A stretch of 64,000 nt of DNA from Tilletiaria anomala UBC 951 (GCF_000711695.1 NW_013547006.1:1-64000); one strand, 5' to 3'; shown: positions 1-12,871, counted from the first letter of the stretch. Made by a program: numbers and translations. Notes: generated by a model from the letters alone, not told the origin.

Positions 1-349
1 TAGTGCCCAAGAAAATGCACTCCCCAGTGTGGTCTACTCAAACTCGACTTGAGCTCGTGCGAGGTCTAGATGCAACATTTGACTGTATCTGCTGGTACCG
101 GCCTGTTCGAGAGCTGGCTGGTAAGTCACGAGCGGGAATCATCTATGTGTATCAACCCTCAATGAAGCACCAAAGGTGCGAACCAGGGCACATCCTTGAC
201 GGAGAGGGGCAGATAGGGAAGAGCATGCTCGTCGTGAATGAATAATGCTACACAGGACCAATGCCAGCTTGCGTGTCCCTCGTTTACCGACCGCAACATC
301 TTCACCTTCGCCGTCGTCCGCGCTCGACGCGATGCTGCTGCTGCTGCAA

Positions 350-3034
350 CTACTTACTGTCGCCCGACCTGCGTGAACGCGGTGAGCTGGGCGTCGTAAT
401 GTCCTTGGCGATCTTCTCGAGCGACTGGAAACAAGAAGCAGAGCGAAGCATCAATACCTGGGTTGAGGGCTAAATATCACAGTGGGAGACCACCACTCAC
501 CGCATCGCCTTGGCCTTCTTCCCCTTGCATCGCTTCTCTCTATAAGGCACAAAAGGGCAATGCGCGCGTTAGCATCTCCGATGAGTGCGCGATCTGCGCA
601 AGGCATGGGGCGCACGCAAACTCACGATCATCGAGATCGTAGACTCTAACGATCTCCGCCTGTTAGAAGGGCTAGACATGGTGGTGCCCAGACTCGACGT
701 CCTCGAATGCCCACGACGATGGCTCGCCGACGAGCCGGGGGAAGAAGGCGCGATCGGCGACGGTGTCGGGCTGCTCGGTGTAGAATCGGCATAGTCGTCT
801 GGACGCGGCGAGATCTCTGCACCCTGCGCTGGCGAGGCGGGACCTTGCTCGTCGGCGTCGATGAGATCAGGGGGAAGCTATGATAAAAAGAAAGGGCACA
901 GCTGTTAGACGCGTACGATCCTGGAATGTCACGCTCCACGTGACGGCCGCTTACCCTTTCATTCTCAATGTCGACCTTGCGAGCTTCGTCGAAATTGTGG
1001 ATGTTGTCCTTAATGTCCTCCGAGCCGAGCACAAGCGAGCCGTACGGAAGCTTGTTCTCTCCGGACGCAGATTTGAGCTCGGATACTCTCTCGGCTTCCT
1101 CTCTGTTCATAAAAGGCGCAAGGAAGCACATCGGCCGTCCGTGTTAGCGAGAGCAGGGCGACAGCGGACGATTCATCGGAAGGACACGCACCGGAGCAAA
1201 GCAAAGACGCGAGACATTCTGCCGACGGCGAGAATCTTGTTCTTGACCACCACCTTTCTCTCGCCGTTCTCGTCGATGATCGACGTCTCCTCCTCATCCT
1301 CATCCTCTTCCTCATCCTCCTCCTCATCCTCCTCCAGCTCCTCCTTGCTGCAGATGTTGAGGATGGCGATGAGCATGTCTGTGATCTTTTCACCGACAAA
1401 GGGAAGACTCCAGGTGAAGACGTCCATAAAGTTGGGCAGCCAGTAGGGGTGGGGCGTGCAGTTGAACTGTCGGATGTTCATCACATTGTTCTCGTACTTG
1501 AGCACGGCCGCCTTGTTGTTGTACACGTCGAGATAGTTGGGAGCCGAGAAGATGGTCATTACTGATGGGAATCCGGTCGTCTTGGTCTTGCGGTACATGC
1601 GGTAACTGGGCGCACCAGATAAGACATATGATCAGCTTTCTTCTTGTCCCCACCAGGGCAGCCTGTTACTCACCCGGCGTCTTGCGCTTCGTGCGCCCGA
1701 ATGATCGAGAGGAGATTATTTCGTTCGAGGAACTGACACGCGGCGGTGTAGCTACAAAATGCCGAGCGGTGCAGTTAGCGTTGGCCGGCAGGTTCGAGGG
1801 ATTGCTCGTGCTAACTCACGTGAAAAAGTAAGAGCAACCTCGGACGTGGTTGTGGATGAAGCTGTCATTGGTCTTCTCGGTACCAAAGTCCTCGAACGGG
1901 TCCGCCCATAGCAGGTCACACATCAGCCCGTGTGTCGGCGGCTCCCTGAAGCGGTTGATCTGGGCCATCACAAACGATAAAGGTAAGCGTTAGGCGGCGT
2001 AGCGTCCGGCTGCTGTATTACGAGACTCACACTCCGAAGGTCATCTAGCGTCTGCAGCTCTGGTGACAGGCCGCCATGGATGCAGAGGAACTGCTTGTTC
2101 ATGACCGCGCCGAGGGGCAATGTGCAGAACGACTCCATGCATTCGTCGTAGATATGCTCCGAGTATTTGTGCTTGCCTGTAGAGAAAATGAACAAGCAGT
2201 CAGCGATTTGCCGGCGTGGAAAGTCCTCTGGCCCACTCACACTCCAGCTTGAATGTAAAGTAATCTGTCAAATGCCGGCACTCGTGGTTGCCTCGGAGGA
2301 GGAAAAGGGTATCCGGGTACCAGATCTTGAGCGCCCACAAGTACAGTACACACTGAGAGAGACGTATCCGGAGTAAGAACATATCCAGCGCATGCCGTGG
2401 GGAAGCGGGCGAGAAACGTTGCCGTAACTCACCTCGATGGAAAAGTACCCTCTGTCGACATAGTCACCAAGGAAGAGATACCGAGTTTCCGCAGGGTTGC
2501 CACCGACCTCGAACAGCTTCATTAGATCGTACTGCAAGAGGTGGATGAGATTAGCGAACGCTAGCACGCAACTGCTCACAAGCGACTCACATATTGCCCA
2601 TGAATGTCGCCGCACACTGCGGACGCCTCAATTGTCAGCAGAAGGGTCAATCGGTCCAACGGCTAGGCTGCGCACTCACCAGTAATAGGCGCATCGACTT
2701 CCAGCAAGTTAGGCTCTGTCCTAAGAATCTCTGTTGCTCGCCGGATGATGAACAAGGCCTGCTCATCCGTCAGCCTTCCTTCTCTGTAAAAGTGGTTCTT
2801 GAGGAAGGCAATGTCTGGCTTGGTGGGGTCCTTGGACGAGAAGAACTGCTCGTCTGTGGGCTTCAAAAACGCCGGAGCCTGCACATCCTTGATGACTCGC
2901 TCCTGCGTCGACACCTGCGTCCCATCTTCTGTAACGTGGATCGTAAAGTCGATCTCCGGCGCAGGCTGCTTGTTGCGGATCTGCTGTAGCGCCTTTCCTA
3001 CGTGCTGGCGACTCTGCTCTTGCGGCGTCGCCAT
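350..3034 (-). CDS. CNA1: Calcineurin catalytic subunit A (PP2B phosphatase)
   Basis: Ca2+/calmodulin-dependent Ser/Thr phosphatase that signals calcium to transcription and stress responses. It starts at the ATG complementary to 3032-3034. Exons read in order: the metallophosphatase core ([54 protein letters not shown]), the calcineurin B-binding helix ([17 protein letters not shown]), an unusually acidic Glu/Asp run, the calmodulin-binding segment ([20 protein letters not shown]) and an autoinhibitory segment ([17 protein letters not shown]). A Ser/Pro-rich tail follows, spliced through small exons, and ends with a TAG at 350-352. The order of parts matches the family exactly. The tail exons (below about 880) were assembled from splice consensus and are less sure than the core. 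At least nine introns interrupt the gene. Confidence 0.95.
1280..1345. repeat. TCC/TCA-rich imperfect trinucleotide tract in CNA1
   Basis: Imperfect tcc/tca repeat that on the minus strand encodes the Glu/Asp run between the calcineurin B-binding helix and the calmodulin-binding segment. It lies in the reading frame and is open, so length change would alter only the acidic linker. Confidence 0.8.
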
Positions 3035-4103
3035 GGCGAATGTTCGTCACACAAAGGGCGTTTGCAAAGTCGCTCTCTCTCGAGCACGGAGTTGGAGGTT
3101 AGCTCGTCACAGGCGCCTCGTTCGCAGTTGCTGTTGTAGCAGACGCTGCGTGAGTGTGTGAGCTCGTGTTGACGCGCGAGGGAAGCGCGGGTGAGCACTG
3201 GACAAGGGTCGCCTGGCTGCAGCGCCGAGTGCAAAGCGTACGACGGGGCTGGATGGATCACTTCGCTCGCTTCGGCTCTTATGTGCGCGGATCAGACCCG
3301 TCGCTGTATGCAACGAGTACGAACATGGCAAGAGCACGATGATTGCTATCCTTTGACGGGGGGGCCAAGAAGAAGAAGACTTGTTGCTGGGACTGCCGCG
3401 ATGGGCACCTGCATGATTACAGTAGGCACTGCGGCAGTGTAATTTCCGCCAGCAGCTAGCACTGACTCAAACAGGGTGGCGCTACGCCAACTCGGGGAAT
3501 AGCGCGCGCGTCTCAAGGTCAACCACGCCGGCCAGGGCCAGTGCCACCGCAGACCACAGCCCTCCAATGCCTTCATCATAGCGCGCTCCCTTCTATAGCA
3601 TCGCGATGGCCCCCAACCCTGGGATGGACGCCGTGATGGGTCTACGAACACACACAAGCTGACGTCGACTTCGTCTGGAAATCTGAATAATATGCGCTGA
3701 GTGGGATCCGTACCATCGACGGACGTTTGACGCCCCAATCCTGCGCGTGATGGTAGGTCTACTACACAGCGTTGCGGCAACATGGCCTGAGTGCGGTATG
3801 CGTCTATAGTACAACGTTGCATTACCAGTACAGCGTATTCGTGTTTTCATTATGTTCAAAGTGTGAGTGCCAAAACGGGGGGTGCGTTTGCCTTTGCCGA
3901 AAAGCCGAGATGCAAACAAACACGAACAGGGAGAAAGCCCGGTTCGCGCAGCCCTCCCCTACCAACAAAAAAGGTAGCGCAAGATATGTTTCGTCGACGG
4001 GGGAGACAAGCGCCCGTCGAGCGGTAGCCTCGCCGTGCAAGGCAGTCGTTCCATACTGTATTTGGTCCCTTTATCAGATCCCCCCGCCTTTCTGTAGCTG
4101 GCC
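3035..4103. other. Intergenic: CNA1 promoter side and 3' flank of the methyltransferase gene
   Basis: About 1.07 kb between the start of CNA1 and the stop of the next minus-strand gene. Open frames here have no recognisable domain and mixed, low-complexity composition. I see no tRNA, repeat or transposon. Confidence 0.6.
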
Positions 4104-7100
4104 CTACAGCCTCCTCAGCGCGCAGATACAGACTTCGAGCTCGACGCCGTCGACGAGGTTAGAATTTTCGTCGCCGATGCGCGAGTGGAGGACGTCCCAG
4201 AGCGAGTCGAGCACAAATTCAACGGCGCCTTTGCTGAGCTTGCCCTTTTCGCGCAGGAGCGCACGAAAGTGCGACTCGTACAGGTTCTTGAACAGCTGGA
4301 TCATGTGCTCGGCAAATGCGACGTGCGACAACGTGCCGGCTTCGAGCGCTTTCCAGGCTGGATGAGCGATGCGGACCGGGTCGGGCTCGCTGAGGCGAGC
4401 GTTGACCGCCCGCGAACCGTGCTGGCCCAAGCCGCAGCTCCACTCGACGTCCCATTGATGTTGCACCGACTTGAGCACCGCGATGGTCTGCTTGGCCGTG
4501 CGCGGATGGAGCGGCAGGCTGAGCATGTGGCGGGCGACATCTGACTTGAGCATACCGCACGAGACGAGGCGCTGGATGCATGGTGCAAGCATGTTGGTCA
4601 GCATCGTCCAGAGGTCGCTGCGCCGCTTGCTGGGCAGTGGCGCCTCGCTGACTGCGGCGGCTGAGAGGCTTCTGAGTGACTGCGCAGTGCGCAGGCGCGC
4701 GTCATCATCAGAGCGCGCAATGTATGCCAGAATCAGCGCGCCGCCCTGCTTGAACTCGTGGGCACGGGCGGAGAGGAATGCGGTGAGCTCTGCGTCTGCG
4801 GTCGTGGACATGGAAACGGCGGGGTTAGGGGGCGTGTGTGACCAATGCAGGTCCATTAGGCTCAGGCCCATGTAGATACTGTTCGGCGGTGCGATGCGCG
4901 AGGCGAACGGCCTGGCGACAAACGACGAAAAGATCATATTCTGCAGTGACGGCTGCGAGTGCGACTGCCAAATCGGGTTGAGATACGACTCAGAAGTGTT
5001 GTCAAGCTGCTGCATGAGCGGCCGAAAGTCGGCCTGCGGAATATCTTCGTGGATGAGCGAAAAGTTGACGCGCGACGCTGCGCAGTCCATATGCCGCCCG
5101 GCGCCCATGACGGTGTGCGTGTGCATGTCGTCTGGGCCAAAGAAGCCGTCCGGAACCGCTGGCGATCTGGTGCAGCGGCCCGCATGCGCCTTGGCAGAGA
5201 AGCGCGAGATGATCGGCTGCATAAGCGGCAGCGAGCGGCCTTGCAGGCTGCCGTACTCGGCGATCGTGACTGTCTTGCCGTCGTCGCCGTCGAGCGGAAC
5301 GCCAGCAATGAGCTGATCGAGCACCTCAAGGACCTTAGCGCGGACGCCGGGCCCAAAGTGTCCGCCGCCGCCGACGCCGATCAGGCCACCGTGCTGGTGG
5401 TGCGGCGGCACGGGGTGGTGAGCCATGGGCCTGCTCTCGCGCCGTTCGCTACGGATCAAGTGGCCGCCGCGGGCCTTGCTGCTGTGCTCATGGCTGAGGA
5501 AATCACCTGCAGAGCTCATGTGGTGGCTCGTGGCAGGCGATAGCATGGCCCGGTCGTGCAGGGACGGCGTGCCGATCTGCGTGCTGTTCGTGCCCGACAC
5601 TCGGTGCCGCTCGCCAGTCGACGCAGAGTAGTCGATCGACGGCGTGCTGACCGACGAAGGGGCTTCGAGCTCGGAGCGCGTGAAGGTGAGGTTGGCGTTG
5701 GGTACTTTTTTCACCTTTGGCGATGAGCTGAAATCATGGGTAACAGGACCTGCGCGAGTCACTTCGGGGACTGGCCGCCGGCCGGTCGTGGACGCAGGCG
5801 CGCTGCCCGTAGTACGGCGCCTGGAGAGCTGGGTCTCGGCGTGCTCGAACGCGACCGAGGTCGGGTCCTCGAGGACGGATGAGCGTGGTCCATTGTCGTC
5901 GGTCCAGATCTCGCGCTCAGTCAGCTTGGCTGCCAGGGAGATGGCGTTGAAGTCGATCGTCGCGGGGCGGGCGAAGCGCGGCTCGGCGAGACTGCTGACG
6001 GCGGCCGACGCGCCGGGGAGGTTGTTATGTAGCGCCGATGTCGCAAGGTGCACGCCCAGGCCCATCTCTAGGCCTGCGCTGACGACTGTGCTGAGCTCGG
6101 GCAGCGGCGCTAGGGATGCGTCCGACTGACCCATGGATGAGGAGCTAGTCGGCGGCGTGATCCCCTCGACCCGCCCTATCTCGAGCAACGACGCTTGCGA
6201 AATGTGTGGTACATTGGGAAGCGGGAGTGACCTTCGCATCACGCTCTTAAGTGGCATCCCCCCAAACACATCCTCCTCGACTGCCGCTGACGTGCTGCAC
6301 TCTACGCCCCCTCGGCGGCCGTCGAGGTTGAAGATGAGATTGGACACATCCGCAGATGCGCCTAGGGCGCCAAGACCCTGATCGCCTCCGCCGCGATCGA
6401 GCGAGCATGTCGTTGCCTGCAGAAGGTGCATGTTCTGCCGTAGTGGGGGGCGATCCAGTTCAGCAGTCGCGGCGATCGTCGCGCGCGGGGTCACTGGGTA
6501 ATCGTCTTCGGATCGGGCGCCACCGCCATTTGACGCCGATGCGGCTTCGAAGCGGACGTGCTGCTGCTCTCCGATGTCCTGCGGGCGCTGCGTGCGTAGG
6601 CTCGTCGGGCGGGCTTTGATCTTTAGCGCAGATGCCCTCGATAGCGTAGATGGCGCAGATGGATAGGGTGAAGGCGGAAGGGAGACGTTGAGCAGCGGCT
6701 GCTTTGGCGACGCAGGCGAGTGCAGCGTGTCAACAGAGTCGCTTGCGGGAAGCGCTTGATGCCCATGGATGCTCCGGGGACGCACCCGCAATTCGCGCGT
6801 GTTCGGCCACTGCCTGCTCGTTGGACCAGGCGAGACGGAGCGCATGCGCCGCAGCCTGGGAGCTCGGCCAAACTCTTCTGCCGTCCTGCGTTCCGACTCC
6901 CAGGGTGGCGAGCCCGCTGCGCTAGCCTCTGCAGCCCATTTTTGCAGATCGAGCGGCGCGCGCTTGTCTTCCATCGCAGAGTCAGACGAGCGACGCCGCA
7001 GTTGTTGCAAGTGGGTGACGGCTGCATTGTGCAAGAAGAGCTGAGATGACATATCTTTTGCAAGCTTCTCGACGGGGGCCGCCGGTAGCTCGCCTGGGTC

Positions 7101-7157
7101 GTGCATCGAGCTGACTGCTAGCGCTGCATCGGCAGTGTTGACGAGGATATCGTTCAT
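4104..7157 (-). CDS. SABATH-type SAM-dependent carboxyl methyltransferase with long disordered N-terminus
   Basis: Single uninterrupted frame of 1017 residues. Roughly the last 400 residues look like the SABATH family (plant salicylate, jasmonate and IAA carboxyl methyltransferases and fungal homologues). They show a SAM-binding start (VTIAEYGSLQGRSLPLMQPI), the acidic strand region (FSLIHEDIPQADFRPLMQQL), a substrate-pocket stretch (IYMGLSLMDLHWSHTPP), a core strand (FLSARAHEFKQGGALILAYI) and a C-terminal helix region (HMIQLFKNLYESHFRALL). Residues 1 to about 590 are Ser/Pro/Arg-rich and predicted disordered, which is not usual for the roughly 350-400 residue family. Upstream, a GT-AG pair (about 7171-7222) suggests a 5'-UTR intron or an extra N-terminal exon, so the start is not certain. 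The substrate cannot be read from the sequence. Function is known at family level only. Confidence 0.8.
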   Translation of the reverse strand: MNDILVNTADAALAVSSMHDPGELPAAPVEKLAKDMSSQLFLHNAAVTHLQQLRRRSSDSAMEDKRAPLDLQKWAAEASAAGSPPWESERRTAEEFGRAPRLRRMRSVSPGPTSRQWPNTRELRVRPRSIHGHQALPASDSVDTLHSPASPKQPLLNVSLPPSPYPSAPSTLSRASALKIKARPTSLRTQRPQDIGEQQHVRFEAASASNGGGARSEDDYPVTPRATIAATAELDRPPLRQNMHLLQATTCSLDRGGGDQGLGALGASADVSNLIFNLDGRRGGVECSTSAAVEEDVFGGMPLKSVMRRSLPLPNVPHISQASLLEIGRVEGITPPTSSSSMGQSDASLAPLPELSTVVSAGLEMGLGVHLATSALHNNLPGASAAVSSLAEPRFARPATIDFNAISLAAKLTEREIWTDDNGPRSSVLEDPTSVAFEHAETQLSRRRTTGSAPASTTGRRPVPEVTRAGPVTHDFSSSPKVKKVPNANLTFTRSELEAPSSVSTPSIDYSASTGERHRVSGTNSTQIGTPSLHDRAMLSPATSHHMSSAGDFLSHEHSSKARGGHLIRSERRESRPMAHHPVPPHHQHGGLIGVGGGGHFGPGVRAKVLEVLDQLIAGVPLDGDDGKTVTIAEYGSLQGRSLPLMQPIISRFSAKAHAGRCTRSPAVPDGFFGPDDMHTHTVMGAGRHMDCAASRVNFSLIHEDIPQADFRPLMQQLDNTSESYLNPIWQSHSQPSLQNMIFSSFVARPFASRIAPPNSIYMGLSLMDLHWSHTPPNPAVSMSTTADAELTAFLSARAHEFKQGGALILAYIARSDDDARLRTAQSLRSLSAAAVSEAPLPSKRRSDLWTMLTNMLAPCIQRLVSCGMLKSDVARHMLSLPLHPRTAKQTIAVLKSVQHQWDVEWSCGLGQHGSRAVNARLSEPDPVRIAHPAWKALEAGTLSHVAFAEHMIQLFKNLYESHFRALLREKGKLSKGAVEFVLDSLWDVLHSRIGDENSNLVDGVELEVCICALRRL

Positions 7158-9531
7158 GTCCTGTGGTCAGCTCATGACGAAATCAGTGAACAATTCTGCG
7201 TGGCAGTCAAAGCGCTGGGCGTGCTCCATTCCACTCACCTCGCGACGGCGACAATGTAGCAATGAAGAAGAACAGGCCCGCGTTTCATTCGCAAGAAAGG
7301 CGGTGCACCATCTCATGCAAGCTGGCAGCAAGAAGTTGTCCTTATCACAGGCAACTCTGCCCCAAGGCTTGCAAATCGTGGTTTCGCGCAGGCACTCCAA
7401 TCACTGCTTGGACGATTAGTAGTTAGCAAAGAGCATACACCAGAAAGATTGCCCCAGCGCCACATTCTCCTCGCAAGCAAATCGAGTGTGCATTCACGTG
7501 TGTTCATGCATGCATGCACCTAGCTAGGTCGCGCTCGGTCAAGCTCTTCCAGCATCGCCGTCACCATCGCCAAGCTAGCGACCAGCTAGCAGTCTGCTAG
7601 TTCGTGTTGCTGCGCAGAACCTCGTTTCGTGGCAGGCCAGACGCCTGCTCCGGAGGCTGTCACCATACAGCGACGCGCCCACGTCGTCGATGAGGCATCT
7701 ACGCTCGCGCCAGCTGAAGGATCCTTTCCAAAGAGCTTCTTCGACCGAAGCCTTGGGCGCCTGATCGCCGTCAGCCTCTTCTGCGCGTACGTAGCCTTGC
7801 CGGCCGCAGCCGCGGCAAGTACTGCCGATTGCGAGGCCGGCATGTCCGTTGCGCCAGAGCCCGAAACAGGAAGCAGAAGCCTCACAACTCACCTGGTGTG
7901 TGTGCGTGTGCGTAATGTGTGTGTGTGCAGGCACAGCGAGTCGATGATCTCCAGAGCGACCTGGTCTGAGACGTTGAGACAGCCGCGCGGTTGGTGGCTA
8001 CTTGGTAGGGTATGTGTGTACGTGGATGGTGGTGAGTGTGAAGCTCCGGGCTGCGGCTGCACTTGGAGACGTTGCGGGATGTGTAGCACATAGTACGCGG
8101 CGCTGCGAGAGAGTCTGATCACACCCTCGAATTATCCGTTGAGTGGGCAATGGGGGGTTAGCTAATAAATAAGTAAATAGAAGCTCTCGACGAAAGCGTG
8201 AAACGATGTGCAGACGCAGTGCTGTGTACGTAAGCAGCGGATGATGATCGAGCGTGTTTAATAGACAAATCAAGTGACACGAGGTGCGGGCCATGACCCG
8301 ACCCGGCGTGTGTGCGTGGCCTTGTTTGTTGGTCCGCGCCACTGCCTGTGGGAGAACCTTCTTTTCCCGGGTGAGACCCATGCTGCCCCCATCGGGCGCT
8401 CTCCGCTGCTGCGGGGCGCCAAGACAATCACCCTCTTTCCGGCTCAGCAGACCCAAGTTTCCGTTCTTTCTTTTTGCTGTACAACGCTCCTGAGGACAGG
8501 AAACAATTCTTGGCAAATGCAATGCCGCCTGCATAGCACAAGGCTCTCTACTCCCCGCACCAGCATCATCTCTGCTTGATGTTTGCCGGCCGCCCCCAGC
8601 TCCAGTTCGCAGTTCGCACAAGCTTGCACCTATATCGCTGCAGCCCCCAGTCACAAGCAGCAGGAAAGTAATTTTCGCTCACAGTACATGACGCAGTTGA
8701 GTGCACAAGCAATGGGGCAACAGATGTGCTGAGGCATGATCGCACCATTCTGGTGCAATCTGAAGCCGCCTGACACCTCCCTGTGTGCACGTACTAGGAT
8801 ATGAGATTGCGAAGAAGCTGAGGCAGGCTGCCGGCGTCTGCCTGCTGGAGCCTGAAACCCACTACGTGAAACAGGCGGTGCAAAAAGAAAGAAACATAAA
8901 TAAGGATCCATGTTATCGCACAGGTAATAAATATACACACGTAGGGTTGCGCCCTGCTCCACCTAGTTGGCTTTCTCAATTTCATTGTCACTTTTCGGAA
9001 TTTTGGCTGTCGTCTACCCGTGGTGCTTAAAACGCCTGTATCAAAATATCGAATGCGTTACTGAAAGAGAACACAGCGCTCCAGTTGAAAACCAGTCACC
9101 GGATAAGAAGGTTCGTAGGCCCTGTCTTCGTTTTCATGCGATATCATATCATACATGGACAAGCTTCGAGTGATCTCACTCATCCCCCTCATCCATGGCA
9201 CAGTCCAGCGGCCCGTTTCCGCAGGCCCACAAGGGCCTCAGCCTATTCTCAGCTTCCGTCCCTTCAATCGCACCTCACGTTCGGCCAGAGTATCGCCTAA
9301 ATAAAGCCCATCAATCGACTTGTGGCTGCCGGCACGCGATGACCCGAGGGGTGTCTTAAAGAAGGTTGGGGATGGAACATGGGTAGTCCTGGCTCAGGCC
9401 CCCTACCCTCGTATCGGGGCTGTGTCGTAATCCTGTTGTCCATCATGAAAGCAAGCAATCGTTCTCGGGTGATAGAATTGCCCACAGTTTGAGCAGGTTG
9501 AATTCATTTCCTAGACTGTGATATCAGACAT
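7158..9531. other. Long region without a supported gene
   Basis: About 2.4 kb. The proximal part holds a likely 5' intron of the methyltransferase gene. A GC-rich island at about 7580-7890 is open in several frames on both strands (99-154 residues) but none shows a recognisable domain or a clear start. A (GT)n-like tract lies at about 7891-7929. From about 8100 to 9500 base composition becomes more AT-rich and no coding pattern is seen. I cannot exclude a non-coding RNA gene. Confidence 0.5.
7891..7929. repeat. Imperfect (GT)n microsatellite
   Basis: Alternating gt with a few gc and at interruptions, visible directly in the sequence. It has no apparent coding role. Confidence 0.8.
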
Positions 9532-9634
9532 GTCTCCATAACGCAATTGGTTAGCGTGTCGGACTTCTACGGATTTGTCCTTTTTGGCAATTTCCTCCAT
9601 CCGGAGGTTGCGGGTTCGAGTCCCGCTGGAGACT
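9532..9634 (+). tRNA. tRNA-Arg(UCU) with intron
   Basis: The cloverleaf can be folded by eye. The acceptor stem GTCTCCA pairs with TGGAGAC (discriminator T). The D-arm is CGC/GCG around AATTGGTTA. The anticodon stem TCGGA pairs with TCCGG, the loop is C-T-TCT-A-A with anticodon TCT, and the T-arm is GCGGG-TTCGAGT-CCCGC. A 29-nt intron (9570-9598) sits after position 37, the canonical place in eukaryotic tRNAs. The internal A-box and the B-box (GGTTCGAGTCC) are intact, and a run of T follows within a few bases as a pol III terminator. Confidence 0.92.
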
Positions 9635-9890
9635 GTTTTCCTTTTCTTGCTTTTCACTCCCGTCCGTTTCCATTATTGAACAAATGCGACACTTTAATCA
9701 AGTGGCTTGTTTTGCTGCTTTTTTTTTGTTCATGCGACGAGGGTGCCATGAATTTCGGCGAAATGTTGTTCATTTGCTTTGTATACAAGTGCATGGACTC
9801 TGGTCCACCTTGTATATCCGCTTGTTCCCGTTGGATCTAGATATACATGTGGATCTATCATTTCGATTGATTGTACCCGCAGCTACAAAT
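9635..9890. other. Spacer after the tRNA, T-rich
   Basis: It contains the pol III terminator (gttttc just after the tRNA) and a nine-T run near 9718-9727. No gene is seen. Confidence 0.5.
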
Positions 9891-10790
9891 TCACCGCTCC
9901 TCGGAATCGAACATACACCCTCCTACAGACCAACGTGCTCGGCCCTCCAATCTCCACAATGTCTTGCCCCCCTCTGGCTGTCGGGGGCTTGGGGGCCGAG
10001 CGTGCGGTTTCCGGCATCTTCTGTCACCCGTCCAATCTTCTTGCAGCTTGAGGGGGGTCGCATTGGTCTGCGCGTCAGCCTTGCAATGGCAGTGGGGGCA
10101 AGAAGCCGTGTCTGATCCGTGCTGTACTCGGACCCAGAGCCGGTCTCCCACTTGTGCTGTAGCCCTACGACTGCCCGTGTTTCCTGTGGCGAGGAGGATA
10201 GAGCATTGTGGACAACGGGTAGCCCTACTGTAAGCACACGCGAATCATCTCTCCTGACTTCCGAGTCTGAGCCCTATTCGTCTCTGTGCCATCGAACTTC
10301 AAGCCCAACGCGCGTACTCCTCCGACAGGCCTCTTTGTATCAGCTGGTCGCACAGGTATTCTGGACGCCTGCACATAAATGCGGCGTGAAAGTCCGTAAA
10401 GCGAAGGGCCAGCTTCTGCCCGCCACCCCACGCTTCGCGTGATCTATGTGATGGTCCAGAACAAGCAGGCAATGCTTCATACAGATCTCCCTGCGGATGC
10501 CCAAGTAAAATAAAGGAAACGCTGCCGTCCGGTTGGTCAGGAAGCTCAAGCGCATGGCCAAGTGCCTCGATGCGAAACTCAACTTCCTGGCCAATCACGA
10601 ATGGTTGCGAAAGACGACGGATTCGTGCGCGACGCAGAGGTCAGACACGAGAGTGAACAACAGGGCCGTGCTTCCCCGGCCGCATTGCGCTCGCTGCCTT
10701 TCCCACCATACAGCGGTTGTGAATGACATCGAACAGATCATGGGGTGGGGTGATGATGGTGCTGTCATCAACTTAACGTCATCCGTAGAT
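9891..10790 (-). pseudogene. Unrecognised coding-like stretch, possibly a decayed or multi-exon gene
   Basis: Read on the minus strand, one frame runs from about 10757 towards 10299. It includes HDLFDVIHNRCMVGKAASAM, then an in-frame TGA near 10650, then FVIGQEVEFRIEALGHALEL and CRRPEYLCDQLIQRGLSEEY, and stops. A further minus frame (10151-9891) gives VGDRLWVRVQHG followed by a Cys/His cluster, ASCPHCHCKAD. The amino acid make-up is protein-like and unlike the random frames around it, but no family is recognised. Introns could join some of the pieces, since possible acceptors are present. Equally it could be a decayed gene or an unknown element remnant. Boundaries are rough. Confidence 0.3.
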
Positions 10791-11311
10791 CGCTCAATTC
10801 TCTTAAAATGCGCAGTCGTGATGAGGGGTTCGTGACAGTGGGGCTGTGGTCAAGAGACTTCTGCTTAACTGGAAGAGGCATAATAGCTGTGTCTGGTTGC
10901 GATGAGAGGCCGTGGCGTCCTTTCCCCAATCGACAGGCGCGTCGGCAGTCGTCAGAGTAGGGCCGAGGTTAAAGACTGAGTCAGTGACGGCATGCCGGCA
11001 CTAGGCGACTGAAACTTGATGAGTCGCTGTGCAGGTGTTGGCCTGTGCAATGTTACCCCTTTCCGGTCAGCAGCACCTCACGAGTCTCACTTACGGGCAC
11101 AATGCTAAGATTGCCACAGCCAGGCTCCAGCGCTGAGCTGACGTTGATGCGGGCAGCCCTTGCTGATTGCTGGGTACAAGCTGATCGCAACATCACTCAG
11201 ACCATCCACTCGTTGTCAACAGTAGCATACATCCTCCTTCCTCTTTGTATACACTCCAAGGACAGAAGAGGCTCAGACGAACACCATACCCCCTCTCCGC
11301 ATCTGTCCACC
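10791..11311. other. Intergenic, promoter side of PEP4
   Basis: No coding pattern. The stretch just upstream of PEP4 has a CT-rich leader typical of fungal promoters. Confidence 0.5.

Positions 11312-12871
<1,560 letters not shown>

Noticed and set aside
7575-8093. Overlapping open frames on both strands in a GC-rich island
   Set aside because: None shows a recognisable domain or clear exon structure. Open frames are expected by chance in GC-rich DNA.
9895-9925. B-box-like GTTCGATTCC on the minus strand
   Set aside because: The T-stem does not pair and there is no A-box or acceptor stem at a proper distance.
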